A stretch of DNA of 64,000 nt from Plectrocnemia conspersa (GCA_009617715.1 VTFK01000267.1:682001-746000); one strand, 5' to 3'; numbered from the stretch's first letter, positions 13,216 through 24,529 are shown. The notes: a model not told the origin generated them from the letters alone. Numbers and translations: made by a program.

Positions 13216-14990
13216 TTTTTTTAAATATGTACATCTTATTTGCTAAAAAGAATATATTTTATGCCTTAAAATTGCATAAACGACGATGCCCTTGTTTGTT
13301 GAAAACAAAACCATAGATTTTTTTTTAATAAAGGTTATTTCAAAGGCCCAAGTATTCCTCCTAGAGGTAAACCAGCTAATATTGTACGTGGTATCAAAAA
13401 TGTATTATTTATCGAAACAGCACTGCTTCAATTATTGAGGCATGACTGTAAAATATGAATAATATTATGCTAGTTGTAGGAGATTAACTTAAGTAGTTTT
13501 ATTGAGATAAGGTATTAAAGTAGAATATTATTATCCCGTTTTTCCAAGAAGGTCAAAATATCGGCCCACTAGATATTTCAGTGCAAATTAAAAAAAAAAT
13601 TGAACATGTGTGATATATTTTTTTAAATTTTTGTATATGCGTGATGTGTTAACATAAAAATATGTATGCTTAATATCAGGAAAATCTAATATATCTTAAT
13701 AATTCTGTTACGTAACAGAGAAATGACCTAGCTCTTTTTTATGATAGGGATGGCTGGTGAAGTAAAAACAAATTTTTTTATTTGTTAATTTTTCACTTCA
13801 TTCAGACATATTTTTACCTAATTAGTCCACGGAATATACTTTGCTAAGCACTTGTGTTAAATAATAGCAATAATTTTTAAAATACACATGTATAACATCA
13901 ATTATTTAAAAATGCAAATCAATGATTTAAAAAAAAAAAAAAATTCGCATATGCTATGGAAAATTGTCTGGGACTAAAATTAATATTCATTAATCATTAA
14001 TATTAATATAAATAATTATAATTTAAATTTAATTAATGTTACTTTGCTTGCAATTCACAGATGGATATACAAACAATTACGTATAAAAGTAAAGTGTAGA
14101 TTTTACTTGTTTCAGTGAAAGGAGTAATAAAAATATTCCTTTACCAATATGTATTCAAAAATTACGATTGCTTTTATAAAGTATTTTTTTTATAACGATG
14201 AAACGTTAAATCGCAACAGAAAAAAATACTATTGTTGTTTACGTCATGCCGTTCGCTTTGCACCCTTTGAAGTTGAATTCATTCGCTAAATACTATTCAT
14301 AAAAAATAAAAACACTCTAAAGCAACTTAGTATTATAAGTAAAAGAAGTATGAGTTTCATTTTCCGCATTCATTTTATATTCAAGGACGATTTGAGGCAG
14401 TGGTTTATAAAGAAAATTCAACAGTAAAAGTTTACCTTTTAAGTTTAATTTATTACGGTAGATTCAATTTTATTTTAAAATGTTTATAAAGTATTAAAAT
14501 TTATTTAAATACATTTTAATAGAAAATATGCATTTAATATAATAATAATAAACAGCACACATGTAATATTATAATATATATATATGTAAATTAGAATAAG
14601 CAATCAATATATATATGTATATATTAAATTAAGGTTTACCTTACTAGCCATTATGCTTCTGTTTGTCTAATAAATCTCTTGATTTACTAGTAGATATGCA
14701 GTACTAAAGCAATATATTGTAAGATTTAATTAATCATGATCATATATCATGTACTGACATAATTCTAAATTCTATTAATGTTTTAATATATTACGTAATA
14801 ATACGATGTCAAGTAAAAATACATTATTCGTTCAAGATGCATATGATCAGTCGTAAAAATGTCGCATAAAACACAGAAGATTTGTGTTGCTCATATTACG
14901 TAATATGATTTTATAGTAATTTATTATTGCGAAAATATTGTACAGTACTTTGAAGTTACATTGCACGTATTTTATTGCAAAATAAAGTTT
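13216..14990. other. AT-rich non-coding stretch
   Basis: AT-rich sequence with poly-A/T runs and short (TA)n stretches around 14570-14625. If the 13147 terminus belongs to a hAT copy, part of this could be its interior, but no transposase motif was recognised. Confidence 0.45.
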
Positions 14991-15530
14991 CTTGGTCATT
15001 CGAAATCGTCACCTGTGAGTTTAGGTCGTCTTTGACTTTTTATTGCCTTGAAAATATATTACTTACAAGTTTGCGATGTATCAACACATACATTTAGCGA
15101 TCTGAAAACTCGAGAGTTTACAACTAGTTTGGATTACACTGTACGAGATTCGGTTAGTAAACTTGACCGATTTTCAACTTCACTCGTTTTCCAATTAGTA
15201 AATTAGATTAGCTTTTTAAGTGATCCTTATTGAAACGGATATACATGGTTAACTTGTTGCGTTGATCCTCCAAAATTAGAGATGTAATTTTGATTAAGCT
15301 TATAATGAGCTTTTCATTGCGTAAAAGCTTATTGTTGCACTATTTTAAACCGGTGGACATAATCGGTTTTAAAAATCATATTGTAAATGCAATAATTTTT
15401 ATTCGTCCTCCTAAAATCTTCACGATGTAATAAATACGACTTAATCTTATTTTTCGACGACGTTTGCTTGGGTTGACTGAGTAGATTCAACGATTCGTGA
15501 AATTCGGTTACGTCCAAGCGTCGAATTGAA
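14991..15530. promoter_or_regulatory. More complex non-repetitive island
   Basis: Composition is less AT-biased than the flanks, with several CGA/TCG-containing words and no long homopolymers. The 62-codon minus-strand frame within it matches nothing recognised. Possible conserved non-coding DNA. Confidence 0.18.
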
Positions 15531-15981
15531 ATGGATGAAAAAAATAAATGATAGATATGTAAAGCGGTGTTTTTACTACTATTTTATAGTATATATCAAA
15601 AATAAATTATATTTAATCAGACGTTTCAATAAATTATCTTAAATTATAAAATATTGATAAAAACTACAATGAACATATCAACCCGTTTTAATTTACAAAA
15701 ATATTAATAATAAATATTTAGTTTTAAATACATTTATTATTTACTATTGCTATTATAATACAAAAACATTAATTTGTGTGAGAAACAATAAGAGATGAAT
15801 TGACATTTTGAAAAGGTTTCAAACATAACCATATTTTTTAATAATTCGATATTTAAAGGATACGATTTTTGGGGCTAAGAAGATAAATATTCTTACCAGT
15901 AAATTTAAAATATATTTATTAAAGCTTGTAAAAGTTAGTATTTTATTGATAATGTATTTGTTTGGGACTTCGCTTTTTACT

Positions 15982-16172
15982 AAAACAATAATGCGTTTAA
16001 AAGGTTATTTTGGTATCAAAAATTTCGTTTGAAATTAATGTAAGTTAAATGAAAGCCTTTTCAAAGAAAATGTACACCCAACAAAAATAAAATAAGTTAA
16101 GATCGAAGCTTTGAAAAGTTTCGAGCTTGATAAAGCTTTATTGAATCTAAAATATAAAATCAAGTGCTTTTG
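15982..16172 (+). repeat. Unclassified interspersed repeat, copy A
   Basis: This segment aligns along about 180 bp with the reverse complement of 30455-30655. Shared stretches include AAAGTTTCGAGCTT, ATAAAGCTTTATT and AATTAATRTAAGTTAA, with scattered substitutions and short gaps. No coding potential or terminal inverted repeat is evident. Family unknown. Confidence 0.65.
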
Positions 16173-16309
16173 GTTTATAAAATTTAATTTAAAATTAGTA
16201 ATATAATTAAAAACAGAATGTATAATATATGAAATTTTAAGTTTTAGTAAAATATAATGCTGATAATATCGCTAAATACAAGATAAACAATATACAAATA
16301 TACCTACAT

Positions 16310-16595
16310 CAGTGGCGTGCGGTGACTTTTGAAACCGGTCATGCGGTAAAAGGGGGGGGGGAAACATTTTTAAATTTATTTTCTTTATTTGATAAACATA
16401 TTTGTATTTATTTTTAAAAACTAATTTTATTCGACGCACTTTCTTACAAAAGTCATCAATAACCGCATCATATAATATATTGTATTTCATTAATTTGTCT
16501 AAAAGTTTTTTTCCGATTGATATTAATGCAAGAGTATCTATTCTCACTTTGACTATTTTTAGTGAATGTATTTTTTATTCTATTTAGTGAGCATA
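16310..16595 (-). pseudogene. hAT transposase C-terminal end with element terminus
   Basis: Read on the minus strand, a frame from about 16590 gives RIDTLALISIGKK, a short spacer, then YDAVIDDFCKKVRRIKL. This fits the extreme C-terminus of hAT transposases of the ZMYM-like type, which end in LALLSIE...IDDFAxxKARRxxL after the dimerisation domain. Just downstream the sequence reaches CAGTGGCGTGCGGTGA (16310-16325 on the plus strand), the kind of terminus such elements carry, so in this orientation it is the 3' end. A run of ten G lies between. The catalytic and BED/TTF zinc-finger regions are not seen upstream, so only the end remains. A 71-78 codon plus-strand frame at 16.82-17.10 kb is not convincing. 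Confidence 0.6.
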
Positions 16596-17984
16596 TAAGC
16601 TAACTTTATAAGCTCTAATATGTAAGTTCTTGGTCAATAAAAGCTCAATACGAATTAAGAGCAACATACATTTTCTAAACACTACTTTTTTATTATAATA
16701 ATAAAAAACTCAGAAAGCCTTTTGTCAGTAGTAGGCCTTCTTGTATTTGTAATATTGTATAGTCGTTCCAGTTGCTAGGTTTTTGTGTTTACGAACGTAG
16801 TATACAGCTTCAGTTATTATGCGAGTGATGCTTTTATACGAAGAGAGTAGAGTAGATATGTGTATCGCACGCGCAATATGTGTGTTAAATTACATACGTC
16901 ACAATGGAAACTTTATATTACAACAATTTTATATCGTAATATCATCCTTAGCCCATTGCGCCCTCCTGTCGTATTATATGATCGCACAGATAAGTTTGCT
17001 GGTAATGAAACGCTGGGGTACGAGTCAGATATAATAATACTAAACGTGAATAAAAGTAATGTGAAAATAAAAATCGAGCATAATAAAAAAACTTGAGTGC
17101 CCCTGATTTGGGTAAGGGTATGAACTCGAGATGCTCAAAATATTTAACTGAATTTATACATAAATATTATATATTATTTTGTAAATTTAAAATGCTTTCA
17201 AATTTATCATAATTCGATTTCTATAAAAACCTTTTTCGAAGATTGATTTAAAATATATGACCCCAATTTAAAAAAAAGTCAAGTCACACGACATCACATA
17301 TTTCAAAATCGATTCTTATAGGCATCAGCTTTTTAAAAAATCTGAAACGCTGAGGTGTTTGGGTTACGATAAAAAAAATCGGAAATAAAAGCCGATTTTT
17401 AACAATCACTTGCTATAAACGGTTTTTTTTCCTTCTCGTTTAACGAAAGAAGATTATTAATTCTTTCTGCTGAAGCTTTCCATCTTCATGTCGCATCTGT
17501 TTAACGTTATTACTTTTTCCTGTTATTTCATTAGCATATATAATGAAATTTATCCGAAGCGATTGTTGAATATTATAGTTTTTACATACACATAGAATCC
17601 AACAGCATAAAAAAATATGATCTAATCTTAATTAATATTAAAAGCTATTTATATACAGAAACAATCGATTCGTTATTAATAAATTACCTCTTAATTAAAA
17701 GAAGGATTATATTCCACAGTAATATTGAAACTTATGTAATGATTTTTCATTGACAGTGGATATATTATTTTTTTTTTATTAAATAAGAAGTTTTATTTAT
17801 TTTAAATTATAATGTATTCTAAACTAAGAGTCTAAAATATTTAGTAATAATTATTTAGCTAATTTTACTCATGTGAGAAGTGAAGTAGGTTTGTTTAGAA
17901 TTATAAAGCATCCAGACGTTGTAGTTAAAATAGAAAATGTAAGTGCTATTAAAAAATACTGATTGAATTATTAATTATTTTTCA
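16596..17984. other. Non-coding stretch, partly more complex
   Basis: The stretch at 16740-17130 is less AT-rich and could be further interior of the hAT relic. No motif was recognised. The rest is AT-rich. No gene is supported. Confidence 0.4.
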
Positions 17985-18270
17985 GTTATATATGTAAATA
18001 TTTAACTATCTGGGGTACCTCAATACCGCCGTACATGTACGGCGGTACCCCTCAGAGGGTTAAACTATATATTTTTAGAAAAATTGCATTTAAACTACAA
18101 TCAAGGTCTCCTGGAAATCTATTTTATGCAAGTTAAAAACACAGAAAGATGTGACAATTTTTTTACGTTTTTTACATATTTTTTTAAATACATACATATA
18201 TAGTAAAGAAAAATTTTGTTATGCTTTGATGTGAAATATTTTTCAAAATACTATAGTAATATTCGCATTA
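17985..18270 (+). repeat. Palindrome-bearing repeat, copy 1 (left inverted arm)
   Basis: This copy carries a 24-bp perfect palindrome at 18024-18047 around the core CGCCGTACATGTACGGCG, then CCCCTCAGAGGG and TTAA (18060-18063). Reading inward from that TTAA the end begins CCCTCTGAGG, the TTAA-plus-CCC form known for piggyBac-type ends. To the right, 18064-18270 matches the reverse complement of 23985-24215, including ACTACAATCAAGG and CTCCTGGAAATCTATTTTAT. Relative to copies 2 and 3, about 16 bp between GGTACCTCA and the palindrome are missing. It forms the left arm of a large inverted duplication around the LINE. Confidence 0.8.
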
Positions 18271-18750
18271 AACATGATACATGAAGATACTGAAATATAC
18301 TTGATTACATTGGAAATAATAATAAGCATTTTTTTAATAAACATGATAATGAAAATGCAATTCATTTTTTTTGCTATAATTCATAATCTAAGATAAAGTA
18401 TATATAACTACTTTTAAAGCCATAACTTTTTTAATCTGAATTTAATTTCCCATTTATTGCTACTTTATAATTTATTTTGGTAACTTTTGAAATTCTGTTG
18501 AATTTGGAAAATGGTCTCAAACCTAATAGGGTATTTTTATTTCATGAATATGATAGAATCGTTTAGTATCAAAGTTAGTATAAAGTCTTTAAGTACTGTC
18601 ATATATGATTCAGTCAAACATTAACAATACTATTCTACTGCTAATCAATTTAAAAACTCGAGGAATTCTTCACGTACTAAATTCAGTTTGTACGAAAATT
18701 TTGCTATAAACCCAGAAATGTTTTTGTTTTTATATTTAGCTCATCGCTCC
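18271..18750. other. Spacer between left arm and LINE
   Basis: AT-rich sequence without coding capacity. It is not obviously similar to the corresponding spacer on the right side (23106-23984), so the inverted duplication seems to stop near 18270. Confidence 0.5.
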
Positions 18751-18760
18751 CAAAAAAGAG
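18751..18760. repeat. LINE target-site duplication, left copy
   Basis: CAAAAAAGAG lies directly next to the poly(A) end of the LINE and is repeated exactly at 23096-23105 next to its 5' end. Confidence 0.8.
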
Positions 18761-19057
18761 TTTTTTTTTTTTTTTTTTTTTATAAATGTTTATTTCAAAA
18801 ATAATTTAGTTTTATACAAGTTATAAATTACATGTTTCTGGCTTTTAGCCATTATCATGTTTACAAGCGAAATTACAATAGTTTAAATAAAAATAGAGGC
18901 AACAATATGCAATATTTAATAAGTAAAATTTAAGGAGAAAATACTAAAACCTTTATACAATAAGAAAAAGAAAATAAAATAAATAAAATATAAGATACAT
19001 AATTAAAAATAACACTTACGAACTGGGGCTATTGAAGTCGTGGTTACAGATTTGCTA
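18761..19057 (-). other. LINE 3' UTR and poly(A) tail
   Basis: This is the non-coding 3' end after the ORF2 stop, AT-rich, ending in 21 A residues on the element strand. The tail marks insertion by target-primed reverse transcription. Confidence 0.75.
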
Positions 19058-21784
19058 TCAAAGCATTATGTGCTTAGGCATTTTATGTTTATACTTGAAA
19101 TTTAGTGTGACTTTGTCATAGTTACCAATTTTTGCAATTAATTTATTATTATGTTCACGCGAGATATTTTTGTAATAATTTATCGTATTAGTAATAATGT
19201 GATTTTTTAATTGTAGGTATAGAATATCGAGTGTGGAGTTTCTTTAAATTAGTATAATATGGGGTGTTATAAATTATTTTTTACAGCTTTATTTTGCATT
19301 ACTTGTAACTTATTAAAATTATTTTTTACACGTATTACTCCACACTGGGCAAGCGTATGTTAATATCGGTCGTATTAATTGTTTATATAATAAAATTTTT
19401 TGTTTTAATCGTTAACGCGCTTTTTTTCTGTTAAAATGGGTCTCAGAGCCGAAATGGCGGCAAGCCCTTTAGACCGTACTTCTTTTATATGCTTTGTATA
19501 TTTTAATTTAGAATCTAAGTGAAGACCCAGATACCTAACACTCGTTTTCCATTCAATGTTTTTTGCCCTGCTCGGTTTTTTTAAAGGCGGAGGCAACGGT
19601 TGCCGGCGCATCGTAAAATGATTGCCTCAGTTTTATCATCGTTTATTTTTTATTTTCCACTTTTTTTTTAAATGTTTATTTAAGTTATGCAAAGATTTTT
19701 TTGTAGTTTTGTTGCTATTGGTTTAAGACCATATGAACTAGTTAAAACGGCCGTATCGTCCGCGTAAATAGAGACTGGTGTTTTTTTTTAAAATTGGAAT
19801 ATCGTTTGTATATATTATATAAAGATACGGCCCAAGTATGCTCCCCTGAGGAACCCCGGCTGGTATTTTACGCGGTGTCGAATTATCGTTATTTAAAGGA
19901 GACGACATAGCTTCGATCTTGAAGGTATGATCGGATAATTTGTATCAGATAGTGTGGGGGTTTTGTACTTATCTAGTTTGTATACTAGCCCTTCATGCCA
20001 CACAGTATCAAATGCCTTCTCTACGTCTAACATTAAAAAATCCTGTGCTTTTTTTTCCTATTAAAATTCGCAGAAATGTGCTCCGTGAGTCTATTAAGTT
20101 GATGCGTTGTTGAGTGTCCTTCGCGGAAGCCAAATTGTTCGTCAATGATTTTTTTACCATTTAGACACTCTTTTAAACGTGATAAGATAATCTTTTCAAA
20201 TAATTTACTTAGGGGGACGGTAGTAAGCTAATCGGTCGGTAATTTAATGGGATGCTATCAGCTTTACCGGGTTTTTTTATCGGAATTATTTTTGCAACTT
20301 TCCAAATACCTGGAAAATACCCAATAGATAAGCAAAAGTTAAATATGCTAGTTAGGAAATGAAAGCATTTAAATGGAAAGTTTTTTTATTAAGATGTTAT
20401 CTAATCGGTCAATTCCGGAGCTTTATTATTTTTTAAGTGATTTTGCAATGTTATAAATTTCGAACGGGGTAATTTCGTTAAGTTTTTCTTATCTATTCTA
20501 GCTTTTACCAAGTTCTCGAATTGAACGATCAACTTTACTCTGGGTTTTTAAAAGCGTATAATTTTGCGTTAGCACATAGGATGTAGAGAATGCATTGGCT
20601 AATACCTCAGTTTTTTATTTATTCGAGGTTACTATGTCGTCTCCATTTTTTAACGGCGGAATGTCTGAATATTTATTTTTAATTGATTTAGCGATTTTCC
20701 ATAATGAGTTATCTGCTGGATTTAGTTTTTTCAGTTTACGCGACCATGAATCATTTTTTAATTATTTGGATTTTTTTTTACGCGGATATCACTGGTTAAT
20801 TTATTTAATAAAGTTTTAAGCTGGGGTGATCTATTTTTTTTGCCATTGCTTTTTAATTCTGTTTTTGATTTTTATATATTCGATAATTTCTGGAGTTAAT
20901 TTTACTTTATTTGGTATATTTTTTTACGCGTCGGTATAAATGATAATTTACCCTGCTCGATTAAATTTTAAAAAAATTAATATCATCGTCAATTTGCCTG
21001 GTGTTTTGTAAAGTGTATATCTGTGGAGCGCCGTGTAGACGACATTCAATGAAACTTCTAAAACCTTTCCAGTCAGCTCTTCCGTAGTCAAAAAATATTT
21101 CAGGGATGACCTCAACATCGCCTTCCAGAGCAAAAAACACAGGAAGATGATCCGAAGATAGAGCTTGGATGCAGTGCATCCCCGAAATTGGCGTAAAACC
21201 TTTGACTAATGCGAAATCAAGAGTTGATGGAGACATGTTATTAAAAGGATAGTGTGTGTGTGAATTTGGAAAGTGAATATCCGTGTCAGTATCGTGCAAG
21301 TAGTTAAAGAGCATGGTACCGGATCGATTGGTACTAGAACAATTCCAGTGCGAGTGCCCGGCGTTGAAATCTCCGCTTAATATAACAGAGCTTCCAAGTC
21401 CAAGCACAGCATCTAGATCACTCTGCAACAATTCGTCTCCGGGTGAGTTGTATGCGGCAGCAATTGTGATGATTTTATTATTATTATTAATTTGGATCGC
21501 GACAGATTCTAAGTTAATTACGTCGGGATTTATACGCGCGTGTTTTATAGATTTTTTTAATAAAAAATCGCAACCCCGCCACCTGGCCTTGAGAGTCGGT
21601 CTCTCCGGAGGCAAACAAAGTTCGGCAAAGATATTTTAACGTGAGGTTTAAGATACGTCTCGGTAACTATGACAATGTCAATTTTATACTCACTGATCAA
21701 TAGCTCCAGCTCACCAGTTTTGTGTCGAATTCCACGTGAATTCCACGTCAGCAAATTCAATTTCTTCTTAGAAGAGGACATCAA
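19058..21784 (-). pseudogene. LINE ORF2: endonuclease-reverse transcriptase, broken
   Basis: The N-terminal AP-type endonuclease (21784-20961) nicks target DNA. Its motifs are WNSRGI (residues 14-19), catalytic Glu in TETYL (Glu42), AAAYNSPG, SGDFNAGHSHW, LDFALVKG and SSDHLPVF; all key residues are present. A one-base shift at a T/A run near 21558-21568 breaks this domain. From 20960 down the reverse transcriptase follows with numerous stops and shifts: NYRPISLL (about 20240), FDTVWHEG (19993-20030), VPQGSILGP (about 19840), catalytic YADD (codons 19755-19766), and thumb VRYLGLHLDSK in a 68-codon open piece (19405-19611). The C-terminal LYKQ..RPILTYACPVW region leads to HKMPKHIML and a stop at 19058-19060. 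The span of about 908 codons fits a full Jockey ORF2. Catalytic residues persist, so decay is moderate. Confidence 0.88.
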
Positions 21785-22961
21785 GGTACTCTACCATCAT
21801 GATGGCTATCTCCATTTTGCTCGCACACTTGCCAGCTTTGACCCGAATCTCCTGAAGTACGAGGAGCATCTTCCGTAGATCCGAGGACGACATGGGGGCA
21901 TCCTCTGCGCCGGTGTTTGGTGCTGCTGTCGGCTCTGGTTGTGATCTTTGAGCCTGTTTGAGATTAGCAACCGCAGCTGAGAAGTTCTTAGCCGGTTGGG
22001 ATGGTCGGAGTGCGGGAAAATGCTCCTGAACTAAGTTAAATGTCGGGCCAGGTGCAGCCGGGGCGACAGCCGCGACAGTAGCTGGCCTTTGATGTCTCCT
22101 CTGAGTCTGGACAAGATACTCCTTCCTGCGAGGGCAGTCCTTGAAGTTGGCCGGATGATCTCCTTCGCATCCGATGCATTTCGCTGGTGTCTCACGATCC
22201 GTTTTCGAGCAGTCAGCGGTTGCGTGGCTGCCGGTACATTTGACGCATCGTGGGGTTCGGTGGCAGTTTTTGGCTGCGTGTCCATAAAGCTGACATCTGA
22301 AACATTGGGTTAAATGTCCATTGTTACGCTTATACCTTTCCAGAATGGCCTTGGCGAAACAAACGTACCGGATGTTTTTGATTGCAGCTGTCTTGGTATC
22401 CGAAGAGAACTGAACCAGGTAGAGGCGAGAACCTCCTAGTACCTCCGTCTTTGTCTTCATTGTCGTCACTTTGACGACATTGAGTCCTTGCCTTTGGAGG
22501 TCAGCAGCTATGTCTTGAGTTGGAACTTCTGGTAGTCCTTTCAGGACAGACTTTACTGTCTTGTCCTCGTCAGTGGTGAAGGTATGAAATGGGCGTTGCC
22601 CCCTCAATCCTTCCATTAGTAAGGCTCGTTGCTCGAGCGAAGAACACTGGACGGACACGTTGCCCTTTCCAGTGTAACGCAACGTGAAGTTGCTGGATTT
22701 GGTGACGGATTTAATAAGGTCCGTCGTTTGAAGATGTGAGCCCGTGACCTCCATGATCACAGGCGGAACTCTGCTTGATTTGCTTCCTAATACCTCAGGA
22801 AGCTTTTCGAACCTGTTTTGGCTCGGGGTTGGTCCGGGGCTCCTGGACTCAGTGGATGGTCTGGCAGTTTTTTTCGGAAGTTGCCATTCCGAATCTTGAC
22901 TGGGGTTAAGGAACGCCTTAATCGTCCCCACAGAACGCTTACGCGTCTGCGCCTTTTTCAT
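21768..22961 (-). CDS. LINE ORF1: Gag-like nucleic-acid-binding protein, 397 aa
   Basis: ORF1 of the Jockey-clade element encodes an RNA-binding Gag that packages element RNA. The start is taken at the Met of MKKAQTRKRS (22961). The open frame extends further upstream to 23165, but that crosses the element boundary at 23095 into flanking DNA. The N-terminus is basic and Ser/Pro-rich. Residues about 130-210 look like the PRE_C2HC domain usual in these Gags. Three zinc knuckles follow: Cys220-Cys223-His228-Cys233, Cys239-Cys242-His246-Cys251 and Cys262-Cys265-His269-Cys276. An Ala/Pro/Gln-rich tail ends in a short hydrophobic segment. The frame is uninterrupted, unlike ORF2, and overlaps ORF2 by 17 nt in a different frame. 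It is clearly GC-richer than its surroundings. Confidence 0.9.
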   Translation of the reverse strand: MKKAQTRKRSVGTIKAFLNPSQDSEWQLPKKTARPSTESRSPGPTPSQNRFEKLPEVLGSKSSRVPPVIMEVTGSHLQTTDLIKSVTKSSNFTLRYTGKGNVSVQCSSLEQRALLMEGLRGQRPFHTFTTDEDKTVKSVLKGLPEVPTQDIAADLQRQGLNVVKVTTMKTKTEVLGGSRLYLVQFSSDTKTAAIKNIRYVCFAKAILERYKRNNGHLTQCFRCQLYGHAAKNCHRTPRCVKCTGSHATADCSKTDRETPAKCIGCEGDHPANFKDCPRRKEYLVQTQRRHQRPATVAAVAPAAPGPTFNLVQEHFPALRPSQPAKNFSAAVANLKQAQRSQPEPTAAPNTGAEDAPMSSSDLRKMLLVLQEIRVKAGKCASKMEIAIMMVEYLDVLF

Positions 22962-23095
22962 GGCGCTGTTGTTTGGTAGGCAGTGAGCAAAATTGTTCAG
23001 CGGCGCAGCTGGCAGGTCCGAGTGTGTACAGCAGCGCGGTCTACGCACAGAGCACGAGGTGCGTCCGTACACCGCGAAGGCACAAAGCGGAATGA
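22962..23095 (-). promoter_or_regulatory. LINE 5' UTR / internal promoter region
   Basis: These 134 nt lie between the element 5' end and the chosen ORF1 start. Jockey-type elements carry their RNA polymerase II promoter downstream of the first base; the TCATTCCG start fits the conserved 5' end of the clade. Promoter activity is inferred. Confidence 0.5.
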
Positions 23096-23105
23096 CAAAA
23101 AAGAG
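23096..23105. repeat. LINE target-site duplication, right copy
   Basis: CAAAAAAGAG is identical to 18751-18760 and sits immediately outside the element's 5' end. Confidence 0.8.
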
Positions 23106-23984
23106 TTGATTCACTAAATTCACATAATAAGTCTGTAAAATAAAGAATATAATATTTGGAACCAATCAATTTGGCTTGTACAGCACGATCTTTATTTTCT
23201 AGGAACTCTAGCATCGAGTCAAAGAGCTTATAAAACTGATTCAAACATATACTTTTTGATTGTCAACAAACCATGGGAATAAATTCTTGATCGTTTTCAA
23301 TGTATTTAAAAAAAATCATTATTGCTTAGGGATTTTAGAGCAATTTTTAACTGTTATTCTTATGTAATATTATTAAATTAAGAAAATAAAGTGTTTTAAA
23401 AATACAGTTCATACCAATCAACAAGTCTATGTTCACATTTAATTATTTTAAAATAAAATTGTGTCCCTCATATATTATTTATAGTTTTCATTATATTCTT
23501 ATCAATGTATGTTTTTTATCCATGTATTATCGATTTTTCTGTTTATTGAAATAGTAAAGAATCGATTATTGATTGATAAAATATGATAGATAGCATATAT
23601 ATACATACAAAAATATATTTAAGAATCCTCAAATTAGTTTTTGCCAAAGTATGATAGCAATTTAAAAAACATTATTTATTTACAATTAGGACAAAAAACT
23701 TATAATTATAGTATTTATGAGCTTTAAAATATAAATGGACTCGCATCAAATAAGCATTGGCAGACACTATTGCGATTGTATCTGATTTAGCTTTATTCCT
23801 CGAAAGACGATTATGAAATATGTAATGTATATAAATATGTATGCTCAACATTTGGACTTAGTTGATAGACAAAACAGACTAGAGCTACTTAATTTTGTTA
23901 ACTGCAAGACTCCTTCTTGTTCGACACTACCGTTTGTAAATTATATATTTTGGATAATAAATTATTATCAAACAGCTCTTTTTA
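23106..23984. other. Spacer between LINE and right inverted arm
   Basis: AT-rich DNA that, with 18271-18750, would form one continuous spacer of about 1.4 kb before the LINE inserted. A 65-codon plus-strand frame (23813-24010) contains a more complex Cys-containing stretch but matches no family I recognise. Confidence 0.45.
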
Positions 23985-24310
23985 GCGTATATTATTACTA
24001 TAGTATTTAAAAAAATATTTTACATTAAAGCATAACAAAATTTTTCTTTAATATATATTTAAAAAAATATAGAAAAAACGTAAAAAAAATTGTCACAACA
24101 TCTTTCTGTGTTTTTAGATTGCATAAAATAGATTTCCAGGAGGCCTTGATTGTAGTTTTATTGTATTTTTTTTAAAAAGGTGATAGTGAGCCAAATAAGT
24201 TTGAAAATATATGTTTTAACCCTTTGAGGGATACCGCCGTACATGTACGGCGATCAATATTTTACTGTTTTGAGGTACCATAGATAGTTATATATTTACA
24301 TATAATATAA
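23985..24310 (-). repeat. Palindrome-bearing repeat, copy 2 (right inverted arm)
   Basis: This is an inverted copy of 17985-18270. TTAA (24216-24219) is followed by CCCTTTGAGGG and an 18-bp perfect palindrome CGCCGTACATGTACGGCG (24235-24252), then by sequence also present in copy 3 (AACAGT..., GGTACC, ATAGTTATATATTTACA). Left of the TTAA, 23985-24215 matches 18064-18270 in reverse complement with several small indels. Divergence between the arms shows the duplication is old. Confidence 0.8.
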
Positions 24311-24529
24311 TTGCTATATATATAAAATAATAAATAAAAATATTAGTTATATATTATATAAATTTTTTTTTAAATAATTTATAATTATAATTTAAATAAA
24401 CTAAAAAAATCGCTTTTTTTAATAAATAATAAATTGATGCTATGTCAAAATTATTCTTGAATTATAATTTTTCTTAGAAATAGAAATTTTAATAAGCACC
24501 TTTTTTAAATTATTATTACAACGCAATGA

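Larger units (their letters stand above)
18761..23095 (-). mobile_element. Full-length Jockey-clade LINE
   Basis: This 4335-bp non-LTR retrotransposon is read right to left. It is bounded by an exact 10-bp duplication (18751-18760 and 23096-23105). The 5' end, read on the minus strand, starts TCATTCCGCTTTGTGCC; a CATTC-type start is common in Jockey elements, whose promoter lies at the 5' end. It has a 134-nt 5' UTR, ORF1 (Gag), ORF2 (endonuclease-reverse transcriptase) overlapping ORF1 by 17 nt, a roughly 275-nt 3' UTR and a 21-nt poly(A) tail (18761-18781). Such elements copy themselves by target-primed reverse transcription. The 5' half is much less AT-rich than the surroundings. ORF1 is open but ORF2 is broken, so the copy cannot move on its own. 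The matching ends show it is not 5' truncated. Confidence 0.9.

Noticed and set aside
18002..18063. Reading the TTAA at 18002 and the TTAA at 18060 as two ends of one 60-bp MITE
   Set aside because: Copies 2 and 3 have ATAA at the left position, so the left TTAA of copy 1 is probably a chance substitution.
21313..22313. Plus-strand frames of 69-108 codons inside the LINE
   Set aside because: They are antisense shadows of the Gag and endonuclease frames, which carry clear motifs on the minus strand.
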